Shown here: one piece after another, positions 15,066 to 16,560 of the stretch
How the letters are laid out: every line of letters starts with the position of its first letter
How positions within the stretch are numbered: position 1 is the stretch's first letter
Assembly: GCA_045628845.1 (NCBI GenBank)
Contig: JAZQQE010000038.1
Coordinates: forward strand, 1-16,560
Reading direction: 5' to 3'
DNA: 16,560 nucleotides
Source: RGIG7949 sp045628845
GTDB lineage: Bacteria; Bacillota; Clostridia; Oscillospirales; Oscillospiraceae
The notes under the pieces: model-generated
Seen by the model: only the letters and a program-made list of their open reading frames with translations
Database searches by the model: none
What the model was told of the DNA's origin: nothing
Program-made: the position numbers and the translations under genes

Positions 15066-15103
15066 AATAAAACGAACGGCGGTATACGCCAACGGAGGTA
15101 AAA

Positions 15104-16560
15104 ATGCAGAACAGACCAACCGGACGCAAAACTAACGTAACAGGCGTCGGAAAACCCGTCCAGAGGCGCGGCTCCGGGCTCGGGACCGGGCAGGTGGGAC
15201 ATCAGGGCGGCTACGCCGGAAGAAAGCCGACCTATACGCAGACGACGAGCAGCGGCAGCACGGGCTCGAATACGACCCGCGCGGCAGGCGCCAAGCGCAG
15301 TCCCATCCTGATAATCATCGCCATCATCGTCATCGCGGCGATAATCTTCGGCGGCAGGAGCTGCCGCAAGAACGATGATACTGACGTCGGCGGAAGCTTC
15401 ACCCCCGCGACGAACGGCGGCAATTACACCGATTACGATCCGAACTCCGTAAAGCCTGGCTTCGACCTCAGCAGCCTCTTCGGAGCGACGAACTCCGTCG
15501 GCAGCTATTCCACCGGCTGGAATCAGACTAACAACACCGGAAGACTCAATGAGACAGTCAGCCCCGCCGCGCGCGAGAAGCGCACGCAGATCCTCGGAAA
15601 CGGCAGAGATACCGTCACCATCATGATCTATATGTGCGGCTCCGACCTCGAGTCCAACGGCGGCATGGGCACTTATGACATCCAGGAGATGGCGGGCGCC
15701 GACATCGGAAGCAACGTCAACGTCATCCTCTTCACCGGCGGCACGACGAAGTGGCACAATAATTTCGCCAGCAACACCACCAACCAGATCTACAAGGTCG
15801 AAAAGGGCGGCGTGCGCACCCTCGAGAAGAACGCCGGAAACGGCTCCATGACCGACCCTGCGACCCTCACCAAATTCATCGACTACTGTGCCGAGCACTA
15901 TCCCGCCAACAGGAACGAGCTCATCCTCTGGGATCACGGCGGCGGCTCGATAAGCGGCTACGGCTACGACGAGAGAAACCCGAAGTCCGGCTCGATGAAC
16001 CTTCAGCGCGTCAGCAAGGCGCTCTTTGACTGCGACGTCAACTTCGACTTCATCGGCTTCGACGCCTGCCTCATGGGCACGCTCGAGACAGCGCTCACCC
16101 TCTCTCCCTATGCCGCCTACCTCATCGCCTCCGAGGAGACGGAGCCGGGCATCGGCTGGTACTACACGAACTGGCTCAGCCAGATCTCGAAGAACACCTC
16201 CGCCCGCACGATAGACGTCGGCAAGACCATCATCGACGACTTCGTAAACACCTGCGCGAGCTCCTGCAGAGGTCAGAAGGCGACGCTCTCCATCGTTGAC
16301 CTCGCCGAGCTCGAGAGGACCATCCCCGCGGACTTCAAGAGCTTCTCCGTCAGCACCTCCGATCTGATGGACGACAACGGCTACAAGACCGTGTCCAACG
16401 CGCGCAGCTCCTCCCGCGAATTCGCGACCTCGAGCAAGACCGATCAGGTCGACCTCGTCGACTTCGCCTCCAACCTCGGCACGGCGGAGGGCCGCCAGCT
16501 CGCCAACACTATCCTCAGCGCCGTCAAGTACAACAGGACAAGTCGGATCGTAGCCATGTC
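15104..16560 (+). CDS. Membrane-anchored clostripain-like C11 peptidase, 3' end missing
   Basis: Open from ATG 15104 to the end of the window (485 complete codons), so the gene is incomplete. GGAGG at 15094-15098 is 5 nt before the start. Residues 1-66 are basic and Gly/Ser/Thr-rich. About 67-84 is one membrane helix (PILIIIAIIVIAAIIFGG), and no standard signal peptide is seen, so the protein is probably anchored by its N-terminus with the rest outside. A low-complexity linker follows. From about 169 (DTVTIMIYMCGSDLES) is the peptidase C11/clostripain domain, with catalytic His278 in WDHGGG and Cys322 in GFDACLMG. These caspase-like enzymes cut after basic residues in known members. The tail beyond about 450 is not complete. 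It starts 38 nt after the second MATE gene. Confidence 0.93.
   Translation, partial: MQNRPTGRKTNVTGVGKPVQRRGSGLGTGQVGHQGGYAGRKPTYTQTTSSGSTGSNTTRAAGAKRSPILIIIAIIVIAAIIFGGRSCRKNDDTDVGGSFTPATNGGNYTDYDPNSVKPGFDLSSLFGATNSVGSYSTGWNQTNNTGRLNETVSPAAREKRTQILGNGRDTVTIMIYMCGSDLESNGGMGTYDIQEMAGADIGSNVNVILFTGGTTKWHNNFASNTTNQIYKVEKGGVRTLEKNAGNGSMTDPATLTKFIDYCAEHYPANRNELILWDHGGGSISGYGYDERNPKSGSMNLQRVSKALFDCDVNFDFIGFDACLMGTLETALTLSPYAAYLIASEETEPGIGWYYTNWLSQISKNTSARTIDVGKTIIDDFVNTCASSCRGQKATLSIVDLAELERTIPADFKSFSVSTSDLMDDNGYKTVSNARSSSREFATSSKTDQVDLVDFASNLGTAEGRQLANTILSAVKYNRTSRIVAM

Noticed and set aside
15078..15090. GGCG-GTATA-CGCC hairpin between the MATE and C11 genes
   Set aside because: Only 4 bp and no U-tract; too weak to call as a terminator.
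1..16560. CRISPR array, IS element, tRNA or phage genes
   Set aside because: No regularly spaced repeats, transposase, integrase or tRNA-like cloverleaf was seen on either strand.

Overview
The window looks like chromosomal DNA from a GC-rich, gut-type anaerobic Firmicute (class Clostridia; Oscillospirales or a nearby order is my guess). The evidence is: strong GGAGG ribosome-binding sites at nearly every start; an S-layer-homology (SLH) surface protein; a flavodoxin/two-[4Fe-4S] (EFR1-type) protein; a clostripain-type (C11) peptidase; and two MATE exporters. No tRNA, rRNA, CRISPR array, insertion sequence or phage gene is visible. Coding density is high. The longest gene-free stretches are 13474-13682 (209 nt), 8570-8717 (148 nt), 12466-12594 (129 nt) and 1063-1169 (107 nt), and all of them hold promoters and/or hairpins. 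No stretch over 300 nt lacks a gene.

Layout. (1) 1-1062: 3' part of a gene with a Glu/Ala/Arg pentapeptide-repeat helix followed by a beta-rich domain that resembles the C-terminal module of clostripain-like secreted proteins. (2) 1115-3330: a promoter, a 67-aa SHOCT-like protein and, overlapping it by 8 nt, an S9-family serine peptidase with a complete catalytic triad. (3) 3417-4166: an EFR1-type flavodoxin/ferredoxin protein, ended by a strong hairpin at 4174-4208 that can also end the convergent gene pair. (4) 4217-8569, minus strand: a two-gene surface operon, a large acidic Cys-rich secreted protein followed by a secreted protein with a B-repeat and three SLH domains. (5) 8651-11115, plus strand: a tight three-gene operon, DUF4125, a five-TPR protein and a DUF4037 nucleotidyltransferase-like protein, with its own promoter and terminator. 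(6) 11125-12465 minus: MATE exporter. (7) 12595-13473 minus: metallo-beta-lactamase-fold hydrolase. (8) 13683-15065 plus: second MATE exporter, divergent from the MBL gene. (9) 15104 to the window end: membrane-anchored clostripain-like C11 peptidase, incomplete at its 3' end.

How the parts work together. Two modules are cell-surface or secreted (the SLH pair and the clostripain-type proteins at both ends). Two are export or detoxification-like (MATE, MBL, MATE). The S9 peptidase and EFR1 protein are cytoplasmic house functions. The least understood unit is the DUF4125-TPR-DUF4037 operon. It has the compact, overlapping organisation of a single functional system. The DUF4037 protein carries a GxGS...DxD signature like that of nucleotidyltransferases, so this is the best candidate here for an undescribed system. 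Function assignments come from recognising motifs by eye; no database search was run.
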